Shown in pieces: positions 1-8,793 of a stretch of DNA of 64,000 nucleotides. The number at the start of each line of letters is the position of its first letter. Position 1 is the stretch's first letter. Both the position numbers and the translations under genes were made by a program. The notes under the pieces were generated by a model. It worked only from the letters and a program-made list of their open reading frames with translations, made no database searches and was not told the origin of the DNA. Source of the DNA: Mucilaginibacter yixingensis (GTDB lineage: Bacteria > Bacteroidota > Bacteroidia > Sphingobacteriales > Sphingobacteriaceae); contig NZ_CP160205.1 of NCBI RefSeq assembly GCF_041080815.1, forward strand, positions 1,240,001-1,304,000, read 5' to 3'.

Positions 1-783
1 GGTGTCGGCCGATTTGCATTGTTAGAGAAGCTTGATGCCCGGGAAGCGCTTACGCCTGCCGAGGCTATTGAATGGCAAAAAGTGCAGGCTCGCGTAAGAG
101 CGATCTGCCAGCAAGCTTTTGACGCGGGAGTACCGGTAATGATTGATGCCGAAGAAACCTGGATCCAAAACACTATTGACTCGCTTGCGTTGGATATGAT
201 GCGCGCTTATAATCAGCAGGTGCCCATTGTTTATAATACGTACCAGTTGTACCGGCATGATAAACTGACTTTATTGAAAGCTGATTTTGCCGTTGCCGAG
301 AAAGAAGGTTTTATACTTGGCGCTAAACTTGTTCGCGGTGCTTACATGGAAAAGGAGCGTAAGCGTGCCGAGGAATTAGGCTACCCGTCGCCCATACAGC
401 CCCACAAAACAGCTACCGACCGTGATTATGACGATGCCCTGCGTTTTTGCGTAGCGCATGCAGCTAAATTAGCGATAGTGGCCGGTACTCATAACGAAGG
501 TAGTTGCCGCTTACTGGCAGATCTGTTGGAGGACAGCCAATTGCCCTATAATCACCCCCATATTTACTTTGCGCAGCTACTGGGCATGAGCGATAACCTG
601 AGCTTTAACCTGGCGCACGCTGGTTACAACGTAGCCAAATATGTGCCGTATGGACCGGTTAAAGCTGTATTACCCTACCTGTTCCGCCGTGCACAGGAGA
701 ACACGGCCATTGCCGGACAGATGAGCCGCGAACTAGGGCTGATCATCAAGGAAAAGAAAAGGAGAGGGGGCTTAATTAAATAA
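1..783 (+). CDS. Proline dehydrogenase, 3' part (5' end outside window)
   Basis: FAD-dependent oxidation of proline to pyrroline-5-carboxylate, the first step of proline catabolism. The frame is open to the first base of the window, so the N-terminus lies outside; the TTG at 19 is not a credible start. Family landmarks visible are VMIDAEETWIQ, the LVRGAYMEKER segment, AGTHNEGS, and the C-terminal LAHAGYNVAKYVPYGPV followed by YLFRRAQEN, which bind the flavin and the proline carboxylate in the ProDH barrel. It looks like a stand-alone proline dehydrogenase, because the protein ends soon after the barrel with a basic KEKKRRGG tail and no aldehyde dehydrogenase domain follows. Its last 8 bases overlap the convergent HAD gene. 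Confidence 0.93.
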   Translation, partial: GVGRFALLEKLDAREALTPAEAIEWQKVQARVRAICQQAFDAGVPVMIDAEETWIQNTIDSLALDMMRAYNQQVPIVYNTYQLYRHDKLTLLKADFAVAEKEGFILGAKLVRGAYMEKERKRAEELGYPSPIQPHKTATDRDYDDALRFCVAHAAKLAIVAGTHNEGSCRLLADLLEDSQLPYNHPHIYFAQLLGMSDNLSFNLAHAGYNVAKYVPYGPVKAVLPYLFRRAQENTAIAGQMSRELGLIIKEKKRRGGLIK

Positions 784-1408
784 GCCCTTCGCGTTTAAAG
801 AAGGCCTGCAAAGTATCTGGTGCCTTCATTAAAAAAGTGTGAATACCTAACTTTTGTGCGCCTAACAGATGCTGCGGACTATCGTCGATAAACAGCGTTT
901 CTTCGGGGCGCAAATTATTTTCATCTAATATTTGCTGAAAAAATGCTACGTCGGGCTTGCGTTTGCCTACCAGGTGAGAGTAATAAGTTTTCTCAAACAG
1001 GTGGTCGTTCCCCTGCATATTAAACTCATGCCATAGGTAGTTCATGATGTGACTGTAATGAATATCATTAATGTTACTCATCAGAAACGTACGGTACTTG
1101 CTCTTTAGTTGTAATAACAACTCCTGATTACCTTCTGCTATCCCCAACAACATGCTGTTCCAGGCAGCATCGATCTGCTCATCCGTCACCGTCGGATTAC
1201 CGGCCACCTCGCGGATGCGATCGCGAAATTGAGCCGCTGTGATCTCGCCACGATCAAAAGCATCAAAAATGGCGTTCTGCTGCAAATGACCAAAGAATAC
1301 ATCAGCCTGGGTGATACCCAGGTTTTTAAATCCCCGCTGAGCAAGCGTAAAGTCAATACTAAAGATAACGTTACCGTAATCGAAGATGATATTTTTGATG
1401 TTTTGCAT
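776..1408 (-). CDS. HAD-superfamily phosphatase (YihX-like)
   Basis: Predicted cytoplasmic phosphatase of the HAD-IA group. Motif I is FDYGNVIF; the usual second Asp is replaced by Gly-Asn, as in the YihX/epoxide-hydrolase-like subgroup. Motif II is FLMSNIND, the motif III Lys is in KRKPDVAFF, and motif IV is LFIDDSPQHL. The substrate cannot be read from sequence; sugar phosphates are typical of relatives. I place the start at the ATG at 1408 (MQNIKNIIFDYG), because the frame upstream adds only eight residues and motif I should sit near the N-terminus. The 3' end overlaps the proline dehydrogenase stop by 8 bases, tail to tail. Confidence 0.85.
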   Translation of the reverse strand: MQNIKNIIFDYGNVIFSIDFTLAQRGFKNLGITQADVFFGHLQQNAIFDAFDRGEITAAQFRDRIREVAGNPTVTDEQIDAAWNSMLLGIAEGNQELLLQLKSKYRTFLMSNINDIHYSHIMNYLWHEFNMQGNDHLFEKTYYSHLVGKRKPDVAFFQQILDENNLRPEETLFIDDSPQHLLGAQKLGIHTFLMKAPDTLQAFFKREGLI

Positions 1409-1475
1409 AAATATTTCGCTAATTGAGCGCAAATATGTAACATTGCAGCCGGAAATTGAAACCGTTTCCGCAACC

Positions 1476-1549
1476 GCGCCTATAGCTCAGTCGGTTAGAG
1501 TAGAAGACTCATAATCTTTTGGTCCCTGGTTCGAGCCCAGGTGGGCGCA
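1476..1549 (+). tRNA. tRNA with CAT anticodon (elongator Met or Ile2)
   Basis: Full cloverleaf: acceptor GCGCCTA/TGGGCGC, D stem GCTC/GAGT, anticodon stem GAAGA/TCTTT with loop CTCATAA (anticodon CAT), and T arm CCTGG-TTCGAGC-CCAGG. The G1-C72 pair argues against initiator tRNA. Elongator Met and lysidine-modified Ile cannot be separated by eye. No CCA is encoded. A truncated tyrosine recombinase lies about 290 bases downstream, consistent with this tRNA being an old integration target. Confidence 0.92.
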
Positions 1550-1585
1550 CTTCTAACGAGTTCGGAAGCTTTTTTCTTCCGCTTG

Positions 1586-1620
1586 AACCCTCTAAATAGC
1601 TTATTTAGGGGGTTTTTTAT
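1586..1620 (+). terminator. Rho-independent terminator after the tRNA
   Basis: A 13-bp stem (AACCCTCTAAATA with TATTTAGGGGGTT, one G-T pair), a 3-base loop and a T-rich tail. It closes the tRNA transcript. Confidence 0.85.
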
Positions 1621-1837
1621 TTTTTTTCACCCTCGGTAACCCTTAGAAACCTTCAACTTCTGTGCACCTAACTGAGCACCTCTTTTAAGTTTTTAACTTA
1701 GGTGCTCACTTTAGACCTTATGTGCTCATTGTCAGCTTATTGCGGCAATGAAACGGCAATGCTTTGCCAAAACTTGAATTAACCTTTCCGCACCTGAACA
1801 ATGCGGAAAATTTGAAAACAATTAATGCAAAGAGCAC
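1621..1837. other. Intergenic region with repeated GTGCTC/GAGCAC words
   Basis: No gene is seen. The hexamer GAGCAC or its complement GTGCTC recurs near 1674, 1702, 1724 and 1830, on both sides of an inverted segment around AAGTTTTTAACTT. This could be arm-type binding sites of the adjacent recombinase or its promoter control; that is inference. Confidence 0.35.
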
Positions 1838-2248
1838 ATGAAAACAACTCAGTCGTTCAGAATCCACTTCGTGGTAAGGGCTTACAAAGCCAAAGACGGA
1901 AAGGCGCCATTGTACGTGGCCGTGACCGTAAACAAAGAAAAATGCCTGATCGGGCTTAAACAAAATGTCGATTTAAAAAACTGGGATGCCGATAAAGGCG
2001 CTCCAAAAGGTAACCGCGACCAGGTGCGGGAAATGACAAATTATCTTGAAGAAGTAAGGCTAAGCCTCGGTAACTGTTACAAGGAACTTACCATGAAAGG
2101 CCGGCTACCTACTGCTGCTGCCGTAAAAAATTTATACCTGGGCGATGATACCGCCGAGGGGCAAACACTTGCCAAACTGTTTGCCTACCATCACGAGACG
2201 TCACAAAAAGCATTAAAATGGAGCACGCTTAAACATTATGCTGTATAA
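1838..2248 (+). pseudogene. Truncated tyrosine recombinase (N-terminal part only)
   Basis: 136 residues resembling the N-terminal arm-binding and SAM-like core-binding region of Bacteroidota tyrosine integrases: FRIHFVVRAYKAKDGKAPLY, then KNWDADKGAPKG, then LAKLFAYHHE and WSTLKHY. Full-length relatives have about 400 residues with a C-terminal catalytic domain (R-H-R-Y). Here the similarity stops at LKHY and an unrelated AV plus TAA follows, exactly where the IS21-type end begins. The catalytic domain is not found on the far side of the insertion sequence, so the gene is dead. Its position next to a tRNA suggests an integrative element once sat here. Confidence 0.85.
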
Positions 2249-2349
2249 TACGGAGAAGTTGACCAGGTGATTCCGTGGCAAATTGACCACCCAAAGTGCT
2301 GGCGAACGAGCGCAGCGAACGCTGTAGAAGCGTTGTCAAAAGTAGTTAT

Positions 2350-3111
2350 TTAAAGTGTGTTTTGCAGATAGCTTTTTTCGGGCTCTGCGGGCCTTCTTTT
2401 TCTCATCGACTCTCCCTTTAGTTCCATCCGGTGCGCATCATGCACGATGCGGTCGAGGATAGCATCAGCGATCGTCTTTTCACCAATGACCTCATACCAT
2501 TTACTGACCGGCAGCTGAGAGGTGATGATCAGGGATGTCTTACCGTGCCTGTCCTCAATGATCTCCATCAGTGCGGCCCTGCTCTGCGCATCAAAAGGTT
2601 GTATACCGAAGTCATCCAGGATCAGTAGTTGCTGGCGTTCCAGTTTGGCTACATCCTTCATGTAGGAACCATCTGCCTTGGCCATCTTCAGCTTAGCAAA
2701 GAGTTTGGGTGTGCTGGCATAGAACACGCGGTAACCCAGTATGCAGGCTTGGTGTCCGATAGCAGAAGCGATATAGCTTTTGCCGATACCGGTGCTGCCT
2801 GTGATCAACAGGTTCTCATTCCGGTCAATAAAGTGGCAGTCTGCCAGGCGCATTACCTGATTGCGGTCGATACTACGGTCGGCATGGTAGTGGATGTTCT
2901 CTACCGAGGCCTTATAGCGGAACTTAGCATACATGATCGTACGCTCTATGCGCCTGTTCTGCCGGTCGTCCCATTCGGCCTCTACCAGGTGGGCCAGCAG
3001 TTCATCAGTGGTGTATTCTGCGGTCTGTCCCGTTTCCAGGCAGCTTTTAAAGGCATGGTACATGCCATAGAACTTCAGTTTGCGAAGTTTGTCTAAGGTG
3101 TTCGTGTTCAT
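2350..3111 (-). CDS. istB: IS21-family helper ATPase IstB
   Basis: AAA+ ATPase that activates the IstA transposase and directs target choice. 253 residues, full family length. Walker A is GSTGIGKSYIA near residue 105 and Walker B is LLILDDFG near residue 165; SQLPVSKWYE and ADAILDRIVH are typical of IstB. The gene follows istA with a 20-base gap in the same direction. It appears intact. Confidence 0.95.
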   Translation of the reverse strand: MNTNTLDKLRKLKFYGMYHAFKSCLETGQTAEYTTDELLAHLVEAEWDDRQNRRIERTIMYAKFRYKASVENIHYHADRSIDRNQVMRLADCHFIDRNENLLITGSTGIGKSYIASAIGHQACILGYRVFYASTPKLFAKLKMAKADGSYMKDVAKLERQQLLILDDFGIQPFDAQSRAALMEIIEDRHGKTSLIITSQLPVSKWYEVIGEKTIADAILDRIVHDAHRMELKGESMRKRRPAEPEKSYLQNTL

Positions 3112-3131
3112 ATCGATCTGTTCATTAATGG

Positions 3132-4682
3132 TTATTTATAGTAGTTCTCTCCCCGGATATTGTCATGGCTGGGCATAGGCAGCTCGTCAGCAAATAAGCT
3201 TTCCTCGTAGCTGTCCATCTTGTTCTCCAGTATCTGCTGTATGGTCTTGTAGTTGTACACGCCATAGCCGAGCGCACGCCTGCAAGCGCTGGCCAGCCTT
3301 TCGTTACCTGCCTTGCGCGCCAGGCTGAGGATACCGATACAGGAGCGGTAAGCTTGTTCCGGATGTTGCTTTCGGTCCAGTATCTTCAGGATGTAAAGCC
3401 TCACATCCTCGTGAATGGATGCTGCCCATTCCAGGAACTTATCGGGTGTCCATTCGGTCATAAAGCGGTGTGTCGAAGCCAGGTGATCTTTATCCGTTGT
3501 GTAGCTGTAAGGGCTTTTGATGCGCCTGTGCATGGCGATGCGTTCATAGTGGTAGTAGACTTCTACGTTGGTGCGGGAATACAGCAGTTTGACCTTCCTG
3601 CCGATAAAGCGGTACGGTACGCTGTAGTAGTGTTTGTCGATACCCAGACAAACATGTCCGTTCTTCATTACAGTGGCCTGGTGCTGCCGTTTGAACTCAT
3701 AACGTAATGCCGGTAATGGCGAGAGTGCCTGGCGTTCTATCTCCTCGAACTGGAGCTTTCTGCTGTAATTGCGGCCTTTCAGCGGCTGGCTGTTATGTGC
3801 TTCTAAAGCGACCTTGATCGCGATATTCAGTTCTGCAAGGGTATGATAGGCCTCTTTGCGAACAGGTGCGTAGATACGGCTGTAAACGATCTTAACGGCT
3901 CCTTCTACCAGTGCTTTGTCACGAGGGCGGTACGCCCTCGCTGGTAAGATGGTCGTTCCGTAATGGTCGGCAAAGTCAGCAAAGGTCTCGTTCAGCGTTG
4001 GCTCATAGCGGTTACTCTTGGTAACGGCAGCCTTCAGGTTGTCGGGAACGATGGCGGCAGGTACGCCGCCATAAAAGTGCAGGGCATTCTCACAGGCTGC
4101 TATAAAGTCTTCTTTCTGCTGGCTCAGCACAGCTTCTACGTAAGTTAGTTGGCTGGCGCCAAGGATAGCAACGAACACCTCGGCCTCGATGACCTCACCG
4201 GTATCCTTGTCCGCTATGCTTAGCTTTTCACCGGCAAAGTCCACATACAGCTTATCACCGGCTTTATGATCCAGGTGCATCGTGGGGTTCACGCGGGCTT
4301 TCCACTGGTTGTAATAAAAGCAGAATTGGGTGTACTTGAACCCGTCAGGGAACTCTTTGATATAAGCTTCCCACAGGATGCGGCGGTTCATACCGACACG
4401 CTTTAACTCTTTATCTATCTGCGGGAAACAGCGTTGCAGGGCCACCATTCGCTTGTCCGGGGGACGTTCACTGCTTTTGCCAAAGAAGTCCTCCAGCTCC
4501 TTATCATTAAGGGTATTGATTTCCTCGAACGTAAAGCCGCTGGCATCGAACGCAATAAGGTACTTCTTTGCGGTATTGCGTGACACGCCGGTCTGGGCCG
4601 CTATCGATAGCTTGCTGCGGCCCTGGCTGTACATCCTGAGGATCTGTCTTATCTTACTCATGCTTATCGTAGTGTTGGCCAT
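3132..4682 (-). CDS. istA: IS21-family transposase IstA
   Basis: DDE transposase of 516 residues. An N-terminal helix-turn-helix (ILRMYSQGRSKLSIAAQTGVS) is followed by the rve catalytic core: first Asp in LYVDFAGE, second in VPDNLKAAV, and Glu in RPRDKALVEGAVK. The C-terminal region has the Mu-type beta-barrel feel (YSVPYRFIGRKVKLLYSRTNVEVY). All three catalytic residues and the full length are present, so the element may still be active. Confidence 0.95.
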   Translation of the reverse strand: MANTTISMSKIRQILRMYSQGRSKLSIAAQTGVSRNTAKKYLIAFDASGFTFEEINTLNDKELEDFFGKSSERPPDKRMVALQRCFPQIDKELKRVGMNRRILWEAYIKEFPDGFKYTQFCFYYNQWKARVNPTMHLDHKAGDKLYVDFAGEKLSIADKDTGEVIEAEVFVAILGASQLTYVEAVLSQQKEDFIAACENALHFYGGVPAAIVPDNLKAAVTKSNRYEPTLNETFADFADHYGTTILPARAYRPRDKALVEGAVKIVYSRIYAPVRKEAYHTLAELNIAIKVALEAHNSQPLKGRNYSRKLQFEEIERQALSPLPALRYEFKRQHQATVMKNGHVCLGIDKHYYSVPYRFIGRKVKLLYSRTNVEVYYHYERIAMHRRIKSPYSYTTDKDHLASTHRFMTEWTPDKFLEWAASIHEDVRLYILKILDRKQHPEQAYRSCIGILSLARKAGNERLASACRRALGYGVYNYKTIQQILENKMDSYEESLFADELPMPSHDNIRGENYYK

Positions 4683-4742
4683 TAGTGAAGTTGTTAAACC
4701 TCAAAAATAGGCCTGCTTCTACAGCATATGTGGCTCGTTCGG

Positions 4743-4821
4743 GGTGGTCAGTTTCCTCCGAAATCAGGTGGTCACTTTCCCGCGGAATCGGTGGTCAGTT
4801 TGCGCCGAAATCAGGTGGTCA
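4743..4821. repeat. Four 23-24-base tandem repeats at the right IS end
   Basis: Units begin with ggtggtca and continue with a tttNNNNCGgaatca-like core, starting at 4743, 4767, 4790 and 4814. They match in inverted orientation two units at the left end (2260-2291) and are the likely IstA binding sites. Confidence 0.75.
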
Positions 4822-4966
4822 ATATCAGCGAATTCTCCAGTTTTAGTGAGAATTGGAACAAGATGCTGGCATACCTGAAATAAATAGATTCCAACGCCGC
4901 CCGGTCGCCTTCCCGCAGCAGCTTCAGCAATTCCGCATCGGTTGGTTTTGTCCGTTGTGATCTCAT
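4811..4966 (-). pseudogene. Truncated ECF sigma factor (N-terminal fragment)
   Basis: Reading leftward from an ATG at 4966 gives 51 codons: MRSQRTKPTDAELLKLLREG, then DRAALESIYFRYASILFQFS, then LKL, before the frame enters the insertion sequence and stops. This matches the start of Bacteroidota ECF sigma factors (region 2.1). Sigma regions 2.3-4 are missing, and they are not found beyond the IS. The fragment is too short for ordinary ORF listing. Confidence 0.7.
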
Positions 4967-5137
4967 CCCGGAACCAAAAGTAGCCGGACGCTATTAAGTT
5001 AACATTAAGGGTAAATTAATGTATATTATAGTTAGGATTACTTATTGAATTGAGCATCTGATAAAATAATTCCAGGCGTTTTAGCGTATTTTCAAATTGA
5101 AATAATTGTAAAAAAAGCAGCATAACGATAATAATGT

Positions 5138-5167
5138 CTACAAAATCTATAGACTTTGTTATATTTG
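5138..5167 (+). promoter_or_regulatory. Promoter with CTACAAAATCTATAG element for the SusC operon
   Basis: A TATATTTG box (5160-5167) fits the Bacteroidota -7 consensus TAnnTTTG. The 15-mer at 5138-5152, with CTA...TAG symmetry, overlaps where the -33 element would be. Closely related 15-mers occur upstream of the PIG-L and dioxygenase genes in this window. Confidence 0.55.
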
Positions 5168-5375
5168 TCCAAAATCACCCCTGTGTTCCATTATTCCCAC
5201 ATTGGAAAGGATGATGCTTTCATTGCAAGCATCTAAGAACATGAGCAGAAGGATTTGAGATTAACCATCGGTTGGTTATCATTTGAGAAACGTTTTACGC
5301 AAGCCCGATTTAAAGGCGGGTAGCAGTTACAGGAAGGAGGCTGTGCACCTTATCAAAGTTTACTGAAACAAAAAA

Positions 5376-5399
5376 GGGAAATACCTGGCAGTATTTCCC
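5376..5399 (-). terminator. Hairpin in the SusC leader, terminator-shaped on the minus strand
   Basis: Perfect 9-bp stem GGGAAATAC/GTATTTCCC with loop CTGGCA. On the minus strand it is followed by a run of six T, so it would terminate leftward transcription. On the plus strand it lies 76 bases before the SusC start and may be a leader structure. Confidence 0.5.
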
Positions 5400-5475
5400 C
5401 GCGAATTTAATTAACTGGACCAGAGATCAATTGACGTTGCAACCGGTCCGTTTTTAACCAAATCATTACAATAAT

Positions 5476-8400
5476 ATGCAAAAAATCCGAAAGCCTGGCC
5501 GGACTGGCAGCGCCATGGCTTATAGAGTTCTTTTACTTTCTCAATTAACCTTTACGCTGATACTTGTTGCTGATCTGCCTGCATCTGCAGAAACGGCGGT
5601 ACTCAATAAAGGAATTGTATTCAATTCAAATAGTATTAAGGGCCATGTTACCGATGAAAAAGGGATTTCCCTGCCCGGGGTAAGCGTGCGCATAAAAGGT
5701 AAAACCGGCGGTGTGGCAACAGATGCCAATGGTAATTTTCAGTTAACTGCCCCTGATGAAAACGCTACCCTTGTTTTTAGTTTTATTGGCTATAAAACGC
5801 AGGAGGTAATTGCTGCCGGCCAATTGTTAAACGTAAAACTGCTGCCAGATCAAAGTAATTTAAATGAGGTTTTGGTAGTTGGTTACGGTACACAGAAAAG
5901 AAGCGATGTACTGGGGGCCGTAGCATCTTTCAATGCTAAAAATGTTGAAGAAAAACCAATAGACCGTGTTGAACAAGCGCTGATTGGCCAGATGCCGGGT
6001 GTGCAGGTGCGCCAGCAAACCGGTATGCCGGGAGCTGGTTTAAGTATCCTGGTGCGCGGAACAGGGTCAATCACTGCGGGTAACGAGCCTTTATATGTAC
6101 TGGATGGTTTCCCGCTTGATGTTGCCAGCCAGAACTCGGCAGGTGGTTTTAGTAATAACCCGCTGGACGACCTTAACCCCGCCGATATTGAGAGTATCCA
6201 GGTATTGAAAGATGCTTCGGCCGCTGCCATCTACGGTTCGCGGGCAGCAAACGGTGTGGTTATCATCACTACCAAAAGGGGGCAAAACGGTAAGGCCAAA
6301 ATTAGTTTGAACGCCAAAGCAGGTGTAAGCAGGGTAGCTAAAAAGCTGGATCTGCTGAGCCCGCAGGAGTGGGTAGACATGGCTACAAGTGTTGCTAATA
6401 CCGCCTGGGTAAATTCTGGCGCAGGTCGCACGGCAGATCAAACCAATGACCAGCGCGCCGCCATATTGGGACTGGCACCCGGTACCATCAACACCACTTA
6501 TATGACCGACCCCCGTTGGGCTTTACCGGGGCACCCTGGGCTTGATTATATTGACTGGCAGGATGCCGTTTATCGCAAGGCACCGTATCAGAATTATGAA
6601 TTATCAGCAAGCGGTGGAAGCGAGAACGTGAAATATTTCATCTCTGGCAACTACCTTAATCAAAAAGGCACGCTGGTCAATACCAACTATCTTGATTACG
6701 GTTTAAGAGCCAACATAGAAGCCAATGCCGGCAAAAAGCTGAAATTTGGTATCAACCTTGCGCCTACTTATTCTATTAACAATACGCCGCCTGCTGAAGG
6801 TAAAGATAACCAGTTGATGAAGCTGGCGCAGATGACGCCCGTTGCAGAAAGTTCTATCGGCGTAAACACAGGGGCCTACGGCAGCAACACGTATACCTGG
6901 GCAAGCCCGAAGCTAATTAGTCCGTACGCTTTTCTGCAAACCGCCATTAACGAAGTAAAAACCTCGCGTATACTTACCTCGTTGTACGGCGAGTACCAGA
7001 TTATTCCGGGACTTGCATTAAAATCAACCGTTAACTATGACGGGGTTGATCGTAACAATAAAAAATACACTTCAGACCAGGTAACCGTAGGTGCTGCATC
7101 CGCATTGCTTACCAATCCGGGTTTGTATTCTACAGGTTCTTACAGCACGGCCAAGAAGCAGAACTTCCTGAATGAGAATACGCTGAGTTATGATAAAACC
7201 ATAGCGCAAGATCATCATATCTCTGCTGTGGCCGGTGTGTCATATAATATTGTGCATTATGAAACCGTATCGTTGGCAACAGCCGGAGGTTTTGCTAATG
7301 ACAACGTTACAACGCTTAACAATGCTATTGCCAATGCGGCAGGGGTAACTTATACCGGCACTAATACCGAAACCAATAATACGCTGTTCTCCTACTACAG
7401 TCGCTTACAATACAGCTATAAAGATAGATACCTGGTATCCGGAACGCTGCGTCGAGATGCATCTTCAAAATTTGGTTCAGCCAGTCGTTGGGGCACGTTC
7501 CCGTCGGCGTCAGTGGGTTGGAGGGTATCTCAGGAATCATTCCTTCAAAATGTTAAAACTATTGACGATCTGAAACTGCGTTTCAGTTGGGGTAAGTCAG
7601 GCAATAACAACATTGGCGATTATAACTCCATCCCAACCCTGACCAGCGCCAACTACAACTTTGGTGGCAACACGCCGGTGTCAGCTAACGGGCAAGTGGT
7701 ATCTGGTCTGGCCAACCCTAATCTTAAATGGGAAACATCATCAACCTATAACGCCGGTTTAGATTTAAGTTTGCTAAATAGCCGCATTAACTTAACGGTA
7801 GATGCTTATCATAAAAAGAACAGTGATTTGCTGTTGAATTTGCCGGTGCTTTCTGCCAGTGGTTTCAGCTCAAGCTTGCAGAATATTGGTGCAGTAGTGA
7901 ATAAGGGTCTGGAGATTAGTCTGAGTACGGTTAACATCAAAACATCGGCCTTCCAATGGTCTATGAATGCTAACATCGCCTTTAATAAAAACACGGTAAC
8001 GGCGCTGGGCCCAGATCATGCACCGATTGAGATTGCTTCGGCATACAGCGGCAGCAATGCACCTTATTTGCTGAAAGAAGGTCTGCCTGCCTTCAGCTTT
8101 TATGTAACCAAAGTAACCGGTATTTTAACTGCTGCAGATATTGCGGACCCTAAAGTGGCCAAGGTAGCTAAAGAAGCGGTTGGCGATCCTAAGTTTCTGG
8201 ATGCCAATGGCGATGGCGTGATCAGCGCTGCCGATAGGGTAGTTGACGGTCATCCTACGCCTGATTATACCTGGGGCTGGACCAATACTTTCAAATATCA
8301 TGATTTTGATCTGAGTGTGCTGGTTTACGGTCAGCATGGTGGTTCGCTATTGTCTTACCTGGGCAGGGCAATTGATTTTTCGGGCAGTACCACAGGTAAC

Positions 8401-8775
8401 GTGCTGGGCATCTGGCGCGACCGTTGGACACCACAGAATCAGAACTACAGCGCACCGCGCGGCAAATTCGGTTCAACTTACACCGTACCTTACGTAACGT
8501 CAGACTGGATCTATTCTACCGATTTCATCCGGGTGCAGAACATTACGTTGGGTTATAACCTCAAAAAGCTGTTCGGTGGTAATAAGGGTATCAGTGCAGC
8601 CAGGATTTATGTATCGCTTGAGAACTATTTCGGGCACGATAAATACTATGGCGGTGTAAACCCCGAAGCCCAAAATACTAACGTAAGCGGTAACAGCAGC
8701 TATGCCCTGCCGGGCGATTATGGTGCTATGCCATTAAGCAAAACGGCCTCACTCGGTGTCAATTTCAGTTTTTAA
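5476..8775 (+). CDS. SusC/RagA-family TonB-dependent outer-membrane transporter
   Basis: Outer-membrane beta-barrel importing oligomers handed over by the partner SusD lipoprotein, powered by TonB. 1099 residues: a long signal peptide, a carboxypeptidase-D-like N-terminal domain (IKGHVTDEKGISLPGVSVRI), the SusC signature VVGYGTQKRSDVLGAVASF, a plug domain (YVLDGFPLD ... IESIQVLKDASAAAIYGSRA), and a 22-strand-type barrel ending in the aromatic motif SLGVNFSF. It is the first gene of an operon with SusD (18-base gap) and a sulfatase, suggesting uptake of a sulfated ligand. No FecR/sigma pair remains upstream, only a sigma fragment. Confidence 0.95.
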   Translation: MQKIRKPGRTGSAMAYRVLLLSQLTFTLILVADLPASAETAVLNKGIVFNSNSIKGHVTDEKGISLPGVSVRIKGKTGGVATDANGNFQLTAPDENATLVFSFIGYKTQEVIAAGQLLNVKLLPDQSNLNEVLVVGYGTQKRSDVLGAVASFNAKNVEEKPIDRVEQALIGQMPGVQVRQQTGMPGAGLSILVRGTGSITAGNEPLYVLDGFPLDVASQNSAGGFSNNPLDDLNPADIESIQVLKDASAAAIYGSRAANGVVIITTKRGQNGKAKISLNAKAGVSRVAKKLDLLSPQEWVDMATSVANTAWVNSGAGRTADQTNDQRAAILGLAPGTINTTYMTDPRWALPGHPGLDYIDWQDAVYRKAPYQNYELSASGGSENVKYFISGNYLNQKGTLVNTNYLDYGLRANIEANAGKKLKFGINLAPTYSINNTPPAEGKDNQLMKLAQMTPVAESSIGVNTGAYGSNTYTWASPKLISPYAFLQTAINEVKTSRILTSLYGEYQIIPGLALKSTVNYDGVDRNNKKYTSDQVTVGAASALLTNPGLYSTGSYSTAKKQNFLNENTLSYDKTIAQDHHISAVAGVSYNIVHYETVSLATAGGFANDNVTTLNNAIANAAGVTYTGTNTETNNTLFSYYSRLQYSYKDRYLVSGTLRRDASSKFGSASRWGTFPSASVGWRVSQESFLQNVKTIDDLKLRFSWGKSGNNNIGDYNSIPTLTSANYNFGGNTPVSANGQVVSGLANPNLKWETSSTYNAGLDLSLLNSRINLTVDAYHKKNSDLLLNLPVLSASGFSSSLQNIGAVVNKGLEISLSTVNIKTSAFQWSMNANIAFNKNTVTALGPDHAPIEIASAYSGSNAPYLLKEGLPAFSFYVTKVTGILTAADIADPKVAKVAKEAVGDPKFLDANGDGVISAADRVVDGHPTPDYTWGWTNTFKYHDFDLSVLVYGQHGGSLLSYLGRAIDFSGSTTGNVLGIWRDRWTPQNQNYSAPRGKFGSTYTVPYVTSDWIYSTDFIRVQNITLGYNLKKLFGGNKGISAARIYVSLENYFGHDKYYGGVNPEAQNTNVSGNSSYALPGDYGAMPLSKTASLGVNFSF

Positions 8776-8793
8776 ATCCTAACAGATCTGCAA

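Larger units (their letters stand above)
2238..4835 (-). mobile_element. IS21-family insertion sequence
   Basis: Contains istA and istB in leftward order. Both ends carry repeated outward-facing words typical of IS21 transposase sites: at the right end ggtggtca starts at 4743, 4767, 4790 and 4814 (period 23-24), and at the left end the inverted form starts at 2260 (one variant) and 2284, also 24 apart. An 11-base inverted match GCTGTAGAAGC (2321-2331) / GCTTCTACAGC (4715-4725) lies further in. The outermost bases could not be fixed by eye because the flanks belong to two different genes, so boundaries are good to about 10 bases. Confidence 0.85.
4967..5475. other. Intergenic and 5' leader region of the SusC operon
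   Basis: No protein gene of normal size. It holds the CTACAAAATCTATAG element (5138-5152), a TATATTTG box, a possible 15-residue ORF (5211-5258, MMLSLQASKNMSRRI) preceded by GGAAAGG, and a perfect 9-bp hairpin at 5376-5399. The transcribed leader would be about 300 bases, long for a simple untranslated region. No known riboswitch class was recognised. Confidence 0.45.

Noticed and set aside
776..783. Frameshift at the overlap of two genes
   Set aside because: Both proteins end naturally; an 8-base tail-to-tail overlap is normal.
5161..5475. SAM or cobalamin riboswitch in the SusC leader
   Set aside because: I looked for the conserved cores of these classes and did not find them.
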